This document shows positions 25,814 through 34,220 of a DNA stretch of 64,000 nt, piece after piece (position 1 is the stretch's first letter; every line of letters starts with the position of its first letter). This DNA comes from JALZMG01 sp046723555 (GTDB lineage Bacteria > Actinomycetota > Acidimicrobiia > Acidimicrobiales > Ilumatobacteraceae), in NCBI GenBank assembly GCA_046723555.1, contig JBKOUV010000016.1:1-64000 (forward strand), given 5' to 3'. Both the position numbers and the translations under genes were made by a program. Under the pieces are notes generated by a model that did not search any database, was not told the DNA's origin, and worked only from the letters and a program-made list of their open reading frames with translations.

Positions 25814-27324
25814 TGCTTCCTTCAACCAACGCCCTCGCAGAACGAGCCGCCGGCATCCTCGCCGCGTGCGGCGCCACCGCGCCCCAGGGCGACCTGGCCG
25901 GCCGCACTCCGATCACCGGTGGGTCGCTGGGCGCGTCCGGCTCGCCGGCGGACGTCGACGCCGCCGTCACCCGCGCCACCGAGGTCTTCGCCGAATGGCG
26001 GGGGACCCCGGCGCCGGAGCGCGGCAACGTCGTGCGCCGCCTGGGCGAGTTGCTCCGCGAGCACAAGGACGAGCTGGGCGAGCTGGTGTCGATCGAGGCC
26101 GGCAAGATCCGCTCCGAGGGCCTCGGCGAGGTGCAGGAGATGATCGACATCTGCGACTTCGCCGTGGGGCTGTCGCGCCAGCTCTACGGGCTCACCATCG
26201 CCAGCGAGCGCCCCGGCCACCGGCTGATGGAGACGTGGCATCCACTCGGTCCGTGCGCGGTGATCACGGCGTTCAACTTCCCGGTTGCGGTGTGGTCGTG
26301 GAACGCCGCGCTGGCGCTCGTCTGCGGCGACCCGGTGCTGTGGAAGCCGTCGGACAAGACCCCGCTCACTGCACTGGCGTGTGACGCCCTGCTCCAGCGA
26401 GCGGCCGCTGACATCGGTGCACCGGCCGGCCTCAATCAGGTGGTGCAGGGCGGCGGTGACGTCGGTGCCGCCCTCGCTGCGCACGCCGGTGTGGCGGTCG
26501 TGTCGGCGACCGGGTCGACGCGCATGGGCCGGGCCGTCGCCCCGCTCGTCGCCGGCCGCTTCGGCCGGCTGATCCTCGAGCTCGGCGGCAACAACGGGGC
26601 GATCGTCGCCCCCACGGCTGACCTCGAGCTCGCCGTCCGGGGCATCGCCTTCTCTGCCGTCGGGACGGCCGGCCAGCGCTGCACCAGCCTGCGCCGGCTG
26701 ATCGTCCACCGGTCGGTGCACGACGAGCTCGTCGACCGGCTCGCCAAGGCCTACGCCAGTGTGCCGATCGGAGACCCGCTCGCCGACGGGACGCTCGTCG
26801 GACCGTTGATCGACGCCCCGGCGTTCGATCGCCTCGGCGAGGCGCTGCGCGCGGCGGTCGACGACGGGGGTGAGGTCGTCACTGGTGGCGACCGCGTCCT
26901 GGCCGATGAGGCACCGGATGCCCGCTACGTCACCCCGGCGATGGTCGTGATGCCGGAACAGACGGAGATCGTGCGCACCGAGACCTTCGGGCCGCTGCTG
27001 TACGTGCTCGCCTATGACGACTTCGACGAGGCACTGGCCCTGCACAACGGGGTGCCGCACGGGCTGGCGTCGAGCATCTTCACCAACGACGTGCGCGAAG
27101 CCGAGCGGTTCGTGTCGTCGGAGGGGTCGGACTGCGGCATCGCCAACGTCAACATCGGCCCCTCCGGTGCCGAGATCGGCGGGGCATTCGGCGGCGAGAA
27201 GGACACCGGCGGCGGCCGCGAATCGGGCTCGGACGCCTGGAAGTCGTACATGCGCCGCGCCACCAACACCGTCAACTACTCGACTTCCCTCCCCCTCGCC
27301 CAAGGCGTGAAGTTCGATATCTGA
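25813..27324 (+). CDS. Aldehyde dehydrogenase, ALDH7 (antiquitin-like) family
   Basis: 503 aa NAD(P)-dependent enzyme. FNFPVAVWSWNAALALVCGDPVLWKPS binds cofactor and ELGGNNGAIV holds the general-base Glu. GTAGQRCTSLRRL contains the catalytic Cys in the form typical of ALDH7 (alpha-aminoadipate semialdehyde dehydrogenase). ETFGPLLYV and GGAFGGEKDTGGGRESGSDAWK close the chain. With the coupled omega-aminotransferase this looks like the second step of lysine or similar omega-amino acid oxidation; the exact substrate is inference. A palindrome directly follows the stop. Confidence 0.88.
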   Translation: MLPSTNALAERAAGILAACGATAPQGDLAGRTPITGGSLGASGSPADVDAAVTRATEVFAEWRGTPAPERGNVVRRLGELLREHKDELGELVSIEAGKIRSEGLGEVQEMIDICDFAVGLSRQLYGLTIASERPGHRLMETWHPLGPCAVITAFNFPVAVWSWNAALALVCGDPVLWKPSDKTPLTALACDALLQRAAADIGAPAGLNQVVQGGGDVGAALAAHAGVAVVSATGSTRMGRAVAPLVAGRFGRLILELGGNNGAIVAPTADLELAVRGIAFSAVGTAGQRCTSLRRLIVHRSVHDELVDRLAKAYASVPIGDPLADGTLVGPLIDAPAFDRLGEALRAAVDDGGEVVTGGDRVLADEAPDARYVTPAMVVMPEQTEIVRTETFGPLLYVLAYDDFDEALALHNGVPHGLASSIFTNDVREAERFVSSEGSDCGIANVNIGPSGAEIGGAFGGEKDTGGGRESGSDAWKSYMRRATNTVNYSTSLPLAQGVKFDI

Positions 27325-27325
27325 G

Positions 27326-27372
27326 TTCTGAGCCTGCTGGGGATCGCTCAGCGATCCAGATCCGCCTGAGAA
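27326..27372. terminator. Bidirectional terminator-like palindrome
   Basis: A perfect core GGATCGC-TCA-GCGATCC (27341-27357) lies inside a 47-nt imperfect palindrome beginning TTCTGAG and ending CTGAGAA. It starts one base after the ALDH stop and ends 14 bases before the convergent MtrA-like gene's stop. No U-run is visible on either side. Position and symmetry make a shared terminator the simplest reading. Confidence 0.6.
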
Positions 27373-27386
27373 TCGGGGGAACGGGG

Positions 27387-28079
27387 TCAGCCGAGCAGGC
27401 GGTAGCCCAGGCCGCGGACGGTGACGATCAGGCGGGGCTCGTCGGGTTGGTCCTCGACCTTCACCCGCAGCCGGCGGACGTGGGCGTCGACCAGCCGGGA
27501 GTCCCCGAGGTATTCGTAGCCCCACACCCGCTCGAGCAACTGGTCGCGCGAGAGCACGGCGCCGGCGTGGTCGGCGAACTCACACAGCAGCCGGAACTCG
27601 GTCTTCGTCAGCGACACCTCTCGTCCCTGCTTGAGCACGATCCCCTGCTCGCGGCGCAGCTCGACGTCGCCGAACACCGTCGACCTCGGCGTCGCCGTCT
27701 CCTGCAACTGCACCCGCCGCAACAGGGCGCGGATCCGCGCCGCCAGCTCCTTCGGCACCACCGGCTTGGTGACGTAGTCGTCGGCGCCCGCCTCCAGCCC
27801 GGCCACGAGGTCGTGGGTGTCGGTCTGGGCGGTGATGATGATGATCGGCACGATGCTGCGCGCCCGCAGGGCCCGGCACACGTCGAACCCCGACATGTCG
27901 GGTAGCCGCAGGTCGAGCAGCACGAGGTCGATCTCGTGGTCGGCGAACTCGCCCAGGCCGGTGCGCCCGTCGGCGGCCTCGCGTACCTTGTAACCCTCGT
28001 CCTCCAGGGCCATCGTCAAGGCGAGGCGGATCTGATCGTCGTCTTCGATGAACAGCAAGGTGTGCACAGCGGCGCCCAT
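27387..28079 (-). CDS. mtrA: OmpR-family response regulator, MtrA-like
   Basis: 230 aa. The receiver has IEDDDQ, phospho-acceptor Asp56 (VLLDLRLPD), IIITAQ and Lys in YVTKPV. The winged helix ends ERVWGYEYLGDSRLVDAHVRRLRVKVE...IVTVRGLGYRL, closely following the MtrA/RegX pattern. ATG 28079 is taken, although a GTG four codons in is possible. It is divergent from a MtrB-like kinase with a GerMN lipoprotein behind it. In mycobacteria the same three functions are co-linear (mtrA-mtrB-lpqB) and govern cell-wall and division genes. The gene symbol is by analogy. Confidence 0.85.
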   Translation of the reverse strand: MGAAVHTLLFIEDDDQIRLALTMALEDEGYKVREAADGRTGLGEFADHEIDLVLLDLRLPDMSGFDVCRALRARSIVPIIIITAQTDTHDLVAGLEAGADDYVTKPVVPKELAARIRALLRRVQLQETATPRSTVFGDVELRREQGIVLKQGREVSLTKTEFRLLCEFADHAGAVLSRDQLLERVWGYEYLGDSRLVDAHVRRLRVKVEDQPDEPRLIVTVRGLGYRLLG

Positions 28080-28102
28080 TGTGGCGGGGTCGGGCCGGAA
28101 AC

Positions 28103-28121
28103 CGATTTGTTACACAAATCG
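28103..28121. promoter_or_regulatory. Inverted repeat upstream of the MtrA-like gene
   Basis: CGATTTG-TTACA-CAAATCG is a perfect 7-bp inverted repeat with a 5-nt centre, 24 bases upstream of the regulator's start codon. It is AT-rich for this region and contains TGTTACA. It is a candidate operator overlapping the mtrA-like promoter, possibly for autoregulation. Confidence 0.5.
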
Positions 28122-28175
28122 CGCAATCCTGCGGTCGGCTCGTCACACGTCTCGCTGAGGATGATCGGTGTTCAC

Positions 28176-28222
28176 GCTGCCCCGGTGAGGTGCCTTCCTC
28201 CCCCTGGTGCCTCACCGGCAGC
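28176..28222 (+). promoter_or_regulatory. Large hairpin in the leader of the MtrB-like kinase gene
   Basis: CCGGTGAGG (28182-28190) pairs with CCTCACCGG (28210-28218), extended outside by GCTG (28176) with CAGC (28219-28222), around a C/T-rich loop. It lies 50 bases upstream of the kinase start in the longest intergenic gap of the window (28080-28271). It could be a transcriptional attenuator, a terminator guarding against readthrough, or an operator. Confidence 0.5.
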
Positions 28223-28271
28223 GGCGTTTCCGCGTCTATCGGAGGGATCCGGCGCCTGGCACACTGACGCC

Positions 28272-29657
28272 GTGCTCCGACGCCGTCCGATGCGCCTACG
28301 CACCAAGGTCACCCTGTTCTTCGGCCTCATCGCGTTGGTGGCGACGGTGACGCTGACGGTCGTCACCTACGTCTACGCCCGCGAGTCCCTGCTCGACCAG
28401 CGCTTGGACGTCGCCCGCCAGCAGGCCGTGCTCAACGCCAGCCGGGTGCGCGACCAGCTACGCACCGCCCAAAACGGCTTCTGCGAGCGCTTTCCCCAGC
28501 GGATCCCGAGCGTGCGCATCGAGGCCGAAGGCTTCGCCCTGGTCGACTTCGCCAACGGCAACTCGTGCACCAGCAACAACTTGTTCTCCGACCAAGCCTT
28601 GCCCGATCAGCTCCGGGGCGCCGTGGAACAGGGCGTGTCCGGCGTCCAGCAGTTCGCGTTCCGCGACCGGAGCTACATCGGCGTCGGCATCCACATCGCC
28701 GAGGTCGACGCCAACTACTACCAGGCGTTCGAGCTCGGTCCGACGGCACGCACGCTGAACGCGATCCTGCTCGCCCTGCTCATCGGCTCGGCCGTGACGG
28801 TGCTGCTCGCCACCACCCTCGGTTGGTGGACGAGCCGCCGCCTGCTCCGACCGCTCGCCCGCATCACGGACGCCGCCGGCGACATCGCCGCTGGCGGGTT
28901 GGACGCTCGCGTCGCCCGCGAGGGCGATCCCGATCTCGACCGCCTCGCCGACTCGTTCAACGAGATGGCCGACGCCGTGCAGGGGCGGATCGAGCGCGAG
29001 GCTCGGTTCGCCAGCGACGTCAGCCACGAGCTGCGCTCTCCGATCACCGCCCTGGCCGCCGCCGCCGAGGTGATGCACAGCCGCCGCGGTGAGTTGCCCG
29101 AGCGCACCCGGCAGGCCCTCGACGTCGTCGTCGGCCAGGTGCGGCGGTTCGACGCGATGGTGATGGACCTGCTCGAGCTGTCGCGCATCGACGCCGGGGC
29201 CACCGACCTGCACACCGAGGAGGTCGACATCGACGAGCTGTGCCGGCGGGTGGCCGCCCGCAACGGGTTCCCGCACCTCCCGGTCGAGGTCAACTGGCGG
29301 GCACCGACCCGGGCCGTCATCGACAAGCTCCGGTTCGAGCGCATCATCGCCAACCTGCTCGAGAACGCCGTGCAGCACGGCGGTGGCCCCGTCCGGATCT
29401 CGATCGAGCGCGCCGACGGCCCCTACCTGCTCGTCGCCGTCGAGGACGCCGGGCCGGGAGTGGCGCGCGGCGAACGGGTGCGCATCTTCGAGCGGTTCGC
29501 CCGGGGCAGCGCGGCGCGCCACCGGGTGGGCACCGGGCTCGGGCTCGCCCTCGTCGCGGAGCACGCCGCGGCCCAGGGGGGCGAGGCGTGGGCGGAGGAC
29601 CGTCCCGGCGGCGGCGCCCGGTTCGTCGTCCGCGTTCCGTCGGGGGCGAACCGTTGA
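28272..29657 (+). CDS. mtrB: Sensor histidine kinase, MtrB-like
   Basis: 461 aa. TM1 is about residues 11-31, then an extracytoplasmic domain of some 130 residues containing two Cys (GFCERF, NSCTSN). TM2 is about 170-190, and HAMP follows (RRLLRPLARITDAAGDIAAGGLDARV). HisKA carries His252 in SDVSHELRSP. HATPase has IANLLENAVQHGGG, DAGPGVARGE, RFARG and GTGLGLAL. GTG 28272 and ATG 28290 are both possible starts; neither has a clear Shine-Dalgarno sequence. The stop overlaps the GerMN lipoprotein start. It is divergent from the MtrA-like regulator, its likely partner. Confidence 0.87.
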   Translation: MLRRRPMRLRTKVTLFFGLIALVATVTLTVVTYVYARESLLDQRLDVARQQAVLNASRVRDQLRTAQNGFCERFPQRIPSVRIEAEGFALVDFANGNSCTSNNLFSDQALPDQLRGAVEQGVSGVQQFAFRDRSYIGVGIHIAEVDANYYQAFELGPTARTLNAILLALLIGSAVTVLLATTLGWWTSRRLLRPLARITDAAGDIAAGGLDARVAREGDPDLDRLADSFNEMADAVQGRIEREARFASDVSHELRSPITALAAAAEVMHSRRGELPERTRQALDVVVGQVRRFDAMVMDLLELSRIDAGATDLHTEEVDIDELCRRVAARNGFPHLPVEVNWRAPTRAVIDKLRFERIIANLLENAVQHGGGPVRISIERADGPYLLVAVEDAGPGVARGERVRIFERFARGSAARHRVGTGLGLALVAEHAAAQGGEAWAEDRPGGGARFVVRVPSGANR

Positions 29658-30379
29658 GCAGGGTCGCCTTGCTCGCGGCCGCGATCACCGCCCTTACCGC
29701 GGGCTGCGGCATCGGCGGCGGCAGCAACCTCCAGCAGATCCGGTCGGAGGATCTCGCCGGCCTCGACCAGACGACGACGTCCACGACGACCACGACGACC
29801 ACGACGGCCACGACGTTGCCGATCGACACCGCCGCCGGCACGACCACGATCGCGTCGACGACGAGCACCGTCGCCACCGAACAGATCGAGCTGTACTACG
29901 TCGCCGGGAGCGTGCTCGAGTACGTGACCCAGGACGCCTTCCGCGGCATCACCCCGTTCGGAGTGCTGCGCGCGCTCGAGTCCGGTCCACCGCCGCCCGC
30001 CGTCGCCGTCGGGCTGACGTCGGCCCTCCCGGCCGGTGTCACACGCGGGGTCATCGAGTCGGGAACGGGAGTGGCGACGGTCGACCTTGTCGGTGACATC
30101 TTCGAGAACATCGAGGGCGGCGACGAGCAGCGGCGGGCGATCGCCCAGATCGTGCTCACCCTGACCCGCCGGCCCGGGATCGGTCAGGTGAGCTTCACCC
30201 TCGATGGCGAGGACCTGCCGGTCCCCAAGCGCGGGAACGTGTTGAGCGAGCCGGGCGAACCGGTCGCCCGCCAGGACTACGAATCGCTGCTCGAACAGGC
30301 CGACGTGACCCCGAGCCTTCCGCCAAGCACCGTCACGGCCACGACCACTCCAGAGTCCACCGTGAAGATGGCCGAGTGA
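29654..30379 (+). CDS. GerMN-domain lipoprotein (short LpqB-like)
   Basis: 241 aa. The signal peptide ends in the lipobox LTAGC, then a Thr-rich linker (TTTSTTTTTTTTATT). The folded part, about residues 75-190, fits the GerMN domain: IELYYVAGSVLEYVTQ...TPFGVLRALESGPP, LPAGVTRGVIESGTGVATVDLVGDIF, and QRRAIAQIVLTLTRRPGIGQVSFTLDG. Mycobacterial LpqB has this domain plus a beta-propeller; here the propeller is absent. TTG 29654 overlaps the kinase stop (TTGA), so it is coupled. LpqB modulates MtrB, which is the expected role here. Confidence 0.82.
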   Translation: MSRVALLAAAITALTAGCGIGGGSNLQQIRSEDLAGLDQTTTSTTTTTTTTATTLPIDTAAGTTTIASTTSTVATEQIELYYVAGSVLEYVTQDAFRGITPFGVLRALESGPPPPAVAVGLTSALPAGVTRGVIESGTGVATVDLVGDIFENIEGGDEQRRAIAQIVLTLTRRPGIGQVSFTLDGEDLPVPKRGNVLSEPGEPVARQDYESLLEQADVTPSLPPSTVTATTTPESTVKMAE

Positions 30380-30386
30380 TGTCGGG

Positions 30387-31238
30387 TCAGTAGCCCAGGC
30401 GCTCGACGCGATCGGGCCGGCGCTGCCAGTCCTTGTCGACCTTCACCCGCAAGTCGAGGTACGTGCCCTCGGGGAGCTGTCGCCGGGCCCGCTCCCCCAC
30501 TTGCTTGAGCACGCGGCCCCCCTTGCCGATGACGATCCCCTTCTGGCTGTCCCGCTCGACGACGATCTCGACGGTGATGCGATTCCCCTCCCACTCACTC
30601 ACCCGCGTGGCGATCGAGTACGGCAGCTCGTCGCGCGTGACGGCGAGGAGCTGCTCCCGGACGAGCTCGGCGATCCACTGCTCGTCGGGAACGTCGCGGA
30701 CCGTGCCCGCGGGGAAGTACGGCGGGCCTTCCGGCAACCGGGCGACGAGGTGGTCGACCAGGGCCTCGAGGCCCTCACCGGTCCGCGCCGAGACCGGGAA
30801 GTACGACTCGGCCTCGAGTTCGCCCGCCGCGGCGAGCTGAGCCGCCACCTGCTCGCGCCGGGCGAGATCGATCTTGTTCACGACGACGACCGTCGACGGC
30901 AGATCGAGGTGGTCCGCCACCCAGCGGTCACCGGCGCCGAACGCCTCGGTGGCGTCGAGCACGAGCACCACGAGGTCGACGTCCGGATCGCGGTCGGCGA
31001 CGCTCTCGATCGCGGTGGCGTTGACCTTGCGCCCGAGAGCGGTGACCGGCTTGTGCAGGCCCGGGGTGTCGACGAACACGACCTGGGCGTCGGGACGATC
31101 GAGCACCCCCCGTACCCGGTGACGCGTCGTCTGCGGCTTGTCCGACACGATCGAGATCTTCTCGCCGCAGATCGTGTTGACGAGCGAGGACTTGCCCACG
31201 TTGGGCCGGCCGACGAACGTCACGAACCCCGAGCGCAT
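30387..31238 (-). CDS. era: GTPase Era
   Basis: 283 aa essential GTPase for 16S rRNA maturation and 30S assembly. G1 is GRPNVGKSSLVN (about residue 10), G2 region KPQTTRHRVRG, G3 FVDTPGLHKP, G4 VNKIDL and G5 PVSARTGEGL. The C-terminal KH domain is GIVIGKGGRVLKQVGERARRQLP. In many actinobacteria era follows the CBS-domain gene after ybeY. Here that group sits at 46.8-49.6 kb and era stands with an acyl-CoA synthetase gene instead. ATG start at 31238, 9 bases from that gene's stop. Confidence 0.96.
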   Translation of the reverse strand: MRSGFVTFVGRPNVGKSSLVNTICGEKISIVSDKPQTTRHRVRGVLDRPDAQVVFVDTPGLHKPVTALGRKVNATAIESVADRDPDVDLVVLVLDATEAFGAGDRWVADHLDLPSTVVVVNKIDLARREQVAAQLAAAGELEAESYFPVSARTGEGLEALVDHLVARLPEGPPYFPAGTVRDVPDEQWIAELVREQLLAVTRDELPYSIATRVSEWEGNRITVEIVVERDSQKGIVIGKGGRVLKQVGERARRQLPEGTYLDLRVKVDKDWQRRPDRVERLGY

Positions 31239-31247
31239 CGCCGCCGA

Positions 31248-32810
31248 TCAGACGTTGGCGGTCCGGCCCGCCCAGTACGGGGCGCGCAGCTCGCGCTTGA
31301 GGAGCTTCCCGGAGCCGGTCTTGGGGAGCTCCTCCATCCAGGCGATCGAGCGGGGGACCTTGTAGCCGGCGAGGTGCTCACGGGCGTGGGCGAGGATGGC
31401 GGCCTCCGACAGGTCGGACCCCGGTCGCTTGACGATGACCGCGTGCACCGACTCGCCCCACTCTTCCGACGGGATGCCGAAGACGGCCGCCTCGAACACA
31501 TCCGGATGCTCCTCGAGGGCGGCCTCGATCTCGGCGGGGTAGACGTTCATGCCCCCCGTGATCACCATGTCCCGCTTGCGGTCGCAGATGTACAGGAAAC
31601 CGTCGTCGTCCCGGTAGGCGATGTCGCCGACAGTCTGCCAGCCGTCGCGGTTCTCCTCCTCGAACTTGTCGTGCTGCTTGTAGTAGTCGGCGAACACGGC
31701 CGGGCTGCGCACGTACAGCTCACCGGTGGCCTCCGGTCCGGTGCCGTCGACCACGTTGCCGTCCTCGTCGTACAGCCGGATCTCGACCATCGGCGCCTCC
31801 TTGCCGCACGAGCCCGGCTTGCGCAGCTGGTCGTCCGGCCGGAGGATCGTGTTGACACCCAGCTCCGTCGAGCCGTACACCTCCCACAGCGAGTCAGCGG
31901 GGAAGTCGGCGACGTACTGCTGCTTCAGGGCGAAGCTCCACGGCGCCGCGTTGGCGACCATGATCCGCATCGACGAGCGGTCGAAGCGGTCCTTCACGTC
32001 GGCGGGCAGGTTGCACACCATCCGGATCGGCGTCGGCGCCGAGAACGTCGACGTCACGCGGTACGTCTCGACGAGGCGGAGCCAGTCCTCCGGCTCGAAC
32101 CGGCGCTGGAGCACGATCGTCTGGCCGAGCGCGATGGCCACCCCCATGAATCCCGACGGTCCGCTGTGGTACAGCGGTCCGGTCGTCAGGTACACGTCGT
32201 CGGGCGTGTAGCCCATGAGCTGCAGCATCGCCGCCGTCTGCGCCGGGTCGGCCGCGTCCACCCGCAGCGCGCCCTTCGGCCGGCCGGTCGTGCCGGACGT
32301 GTAGATCATCGTCGCGGCCGCCCCCTCGGCATCCGGCGCGTCGAGCGGGTCCCCAGGCACCGACGCGGTCAGCTCGTCGGCGGATGCCATCCCCGGCGGC
32401 GTCTCGCCGTCGTAGACGAGGAGCGTGCGCACCTTGGGGATCTGCTCGCGGATGCGGGCGAACAGCGGCGCCAGCTCGGCATCGACGTACACGACGGCGG
32501 CATCGCTGTGGTCGGTGACGTAGGCGGCCTCCTCATCAGAGAACCGGTAGTTCACCGGTACCGCGGTCGCCCCGATCTTGCGCGCCGCGTGTACCAGGTT
32601 GACGACACCCTCGGAGTTCTGCCCGCACCACGCCACCTTGACCCCCGGGCCGAGTCCACGGTCGGCGAGGACACGCGCCAGCCGGTTGGACGTGGCGTCG
32701 AGCTCGGCGAACGTGAACGTGCGGACCTCGCCGCCGGCACGGTCGTCGACCAGGGCGAGCTTGTCCGGGTGCAGCTGGGCGTAGGCGGTGAGGACGTCCA
32801 TAGCCGGCAT
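31248..32810 (-). CDS. Acyl-CoA synthetase (AMP-binding)
   Basis: 520 aa adenylate-forming enzyme that activates a carboxylic acid with ATP and CoA. AMP-binding motif MIYTSGTTGRPKGA, then LPLYHSG-like TGPLYHSGPSG, EVYGSTELG, GWQTVGDIAYRDDDGFLYICDRKRDMVITGG and, at the C-terminus, PKTGSGKLLKRELR with the catalytic Lys. The start is ATG 32810 (MPAMDV) or ATG 32801. It is divergent from the MaoC gene with a 36-bp gap and precedes era. The acid substrate is unknown; fatty or steroid-type acids are possible. Confidence 0.88.
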   Translation of the reverse strand: MPAMDVLTAYAQLHPDKLALVDDRAGGEVRTFTFAELDATSNRLARVLADRGLGPGVKVAWCGQNSEGVVNLVHAARKIGATAVPVNYRFSDEEAAYVTDHSDAAVVYVDAELAPLFARIREQIPKVRTLLVYDGETPPGMASADELTASVPGDPLDAPDAEGAAATMIYTSGTTGRPKGALRVDAADPAQTAAMLQLMGYTPDDVYLTTGPLYHSGPSGFMGVAIALGQTIVLQRRFEPEDWLRLVETYRVTSTFSAPTPIRMVCNLPADVKDRFDRSSMRIMVANAAPWSFALKQQYVADFPADSLWEVYGSTELGVNTILRPDDQLRKPGSCGKEAPMVEIRLYDEDGNVVDGTGPEATGELYVRSPAVFADYYKQHDKFEEENRDGWQTVGDIAYRDDDGFLYICDRKRDMVITGGMNVYPAEIEAALEEHPDVFEAAVFGIPSEEWGESVHAVIVKRPGSDLSEAAILAHAREHLAGYKVPRSIAWMEELPKTGSGKLLKRELRAPYWAGRTANV

Positions 32811-32846
32811 TCGTACCACGCAAGGAGGGTTTGCCATGCTGGCGGG

Positions 32847-33305
32847 ATGGCTGCACGCACGATCAACGGCATCGACGAGCTGCGCACGCTTTCCGGCGAG
32901 CACCTCGGCTACAGCGACTGGGTCGAGATCACCCAGGAGATGGTCAACCGGTTCGCCGACGCCACCGGCGACCACCAGTGGATCCACGTCGACGTCGAGC
33001 GGGCCAAGGCCGGGCCGTTCGGCGCGCCGATCGCCCACGGATATCTCACGCTCTCGCTCGGCCCGCGGCTGGCGCCGGAGATCTACGCCGTCAGCGGCGT
33101 GTCGATGGGCGTGAACTACGGCGCCGACCGGATCCGCTTCCCCGCCCCGGTCCCCGTCGGCTCGAAGCTTCGGCTGGGTGCCAAGCTGCTCGAGGTCACC
33201 GAGATCGCGGGCGGCGCGCAGATGAAGATGGAGTTCTCCTTCGAGGTCGAAGGGGCCAGCAAGCCGTCGTGCGTCGCCGAGGTGCTGTTCCGCGTCTATA
33301 CCTGA
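32847..33305 (+). CDS. MaoC-like hot-dog fold dehydratase
   Basis: 152 aa (R)-specific enoyl-CoA hydratase type protein. The hydratase-2 motif is seen as FADATGDHQWIHVDVERAKAGPFGAPIAHGYLTLSL, with catalytic Asp and His in TGDHQWIH. NYGADRIRFPAPVPVGSKLR is the second conserved block. ATG 32847 fits the usual N-terminus (INGIDELRTLSGEHLGYSDWVEI). It is divergent from an acyl-CoA synthetase gene, so both may serve fatty acyl metabolism. Its last 10 bases overlap the convergent alpha/beta hydrolase gene. Confidence 0.92.
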   Translation: MAARTINGIDELRTLSGEHLGYSDWVEITQEMVNRFADATGDHQWIHVDVERAKAGPFGAPIAHGYLTLSLGPRLAPEIYAVSGVSMGVNYGADRIRFPAPVPVGSKLRLGAKLLEVTEIAGGAQMKMEFSFEVEGASKPSCVAEVLFRVYT

Positions 33306-34192
33306 TCCGAACGGTTCGCCCCGAGGAAGCCGGTGATGGCGCGGAACGTCCGCTGGGGTTGCTCGAGGTAGGCGAAGTGGCCGCAGTCGCTCAGGACCTC
33401 CAGCCGGGCGTCGGGGATCGCATCAGCGATGTGACGGGCGACCGCGAGCGGAATGAGGTCGGTGGCGCCGTGGATGATCAGCGTGGGCACCCGGAGCTGC
33501 GCGAGCCGGGCCAGCAGGTCGTAGTCCGGAGCTCGCCAGGTCTGCTCGTACAGATGCTCCTCGATAGCCCGAGCGGCGACGATGCCGTCGTTGGAGAAGC
33601 TGCGCCGGAGGCGACCGACCACGTTGTCCACGAGCTCTGCTCTTCGCAGCGCGGTGGCGAAGTGGATCCGGTAGTAGGCGGCGTCGGCGTCGACGTCGCC
33701 CCGCCGAAAGTCGGGGTCGGCTCGGAGCGCGGCCATGGCGTCCAGCTGCTCGGCTGACCGCTGGGCCTGCAGGCTCGCGCGCAGGGTCGTGGCGTCGTCG
33801 GGCGACGCCGGGGCCGGGCTGATCAGGATCACGTGGGAGACGGTCGCCGGCAACGCCAGCGCGTACTCCATCGCCACCAACGCGCCCCACGAGTGCCCCA
33901 GGACCGCGATCGAACCGAGCTGCAGCTCCCGCCGAATCGCGTCGAGGTCCTCGATCTCACTGCCCAATGTGATGTCGCGGGCGCCCTCGCCGGAGTACGA
34001 GCGACCTCGGCCGCGCTGGTCGTAGTAGACGAGGCGGCACTCGTCGGCCAGCCGATCGAGTTCCGGCAGCAGGTATTCGTGGTCGAAGTCCGGGCCACCG
34101 TGCACCACCACGACCGGACGTCCTGCGCCCACGTCCCGGACGTAGAGCCGGGCCGATCCTGACCTGACGAAACGTTCACGGGCCTCCGGCAC
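33296..34192 (-). CDS. Alpha/beta hydrolase, proline iminopeptidase-like
   Basis: 298 aa. HGGPDFDHEYL is the oxyanion-hole region in the form used by prolyl aminopeptidases, DQRGRGRS follows, the nucleophile elbow is GHSWGALVAMEYAL, and the final part has Asp (GATDLIPL) and His (SDCGHFAYLEQP). All three triad residues are in place. GTG 34192 starts MPEARERFVRSGSARLYV. Substrate is open: peptide N-terminal proline or an ester or amide. No operon partner; it converges on the MaoC gene and follows the LLM oxidoreductase gene on the opposite side by 28 bases. Confidence 0.82.
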   Translation of the reverse strand: MPEARERFVRSGSARLYVRDVGAGRPVVVVHGGPDFDHEYLLPELDRLADECRLVYYDQRGRGRSYSGEGARDITLGSEIEDLDAIRRELQLGSIAVLGHSWGALVAMEYALALPATVSHVILISPAPASPDDATTLRASLQAQRSAEQLDAMAALRADPDFRRGDVDADAAYYRIHFATALRRAELVDNVVGRLRRSFSNDGIVAARAIEEHLYEQTWRAPDYDLLARLAQLRVPTLIIHGATDLIPLAVARHIADAIPDARLEVLSDCGHFAYLEQPQRTFRAITGFLGANRSDQV

Positions 34193-34220
34193 TGCGGCCG
34201 AACCCTATGACTCGCGTGAT

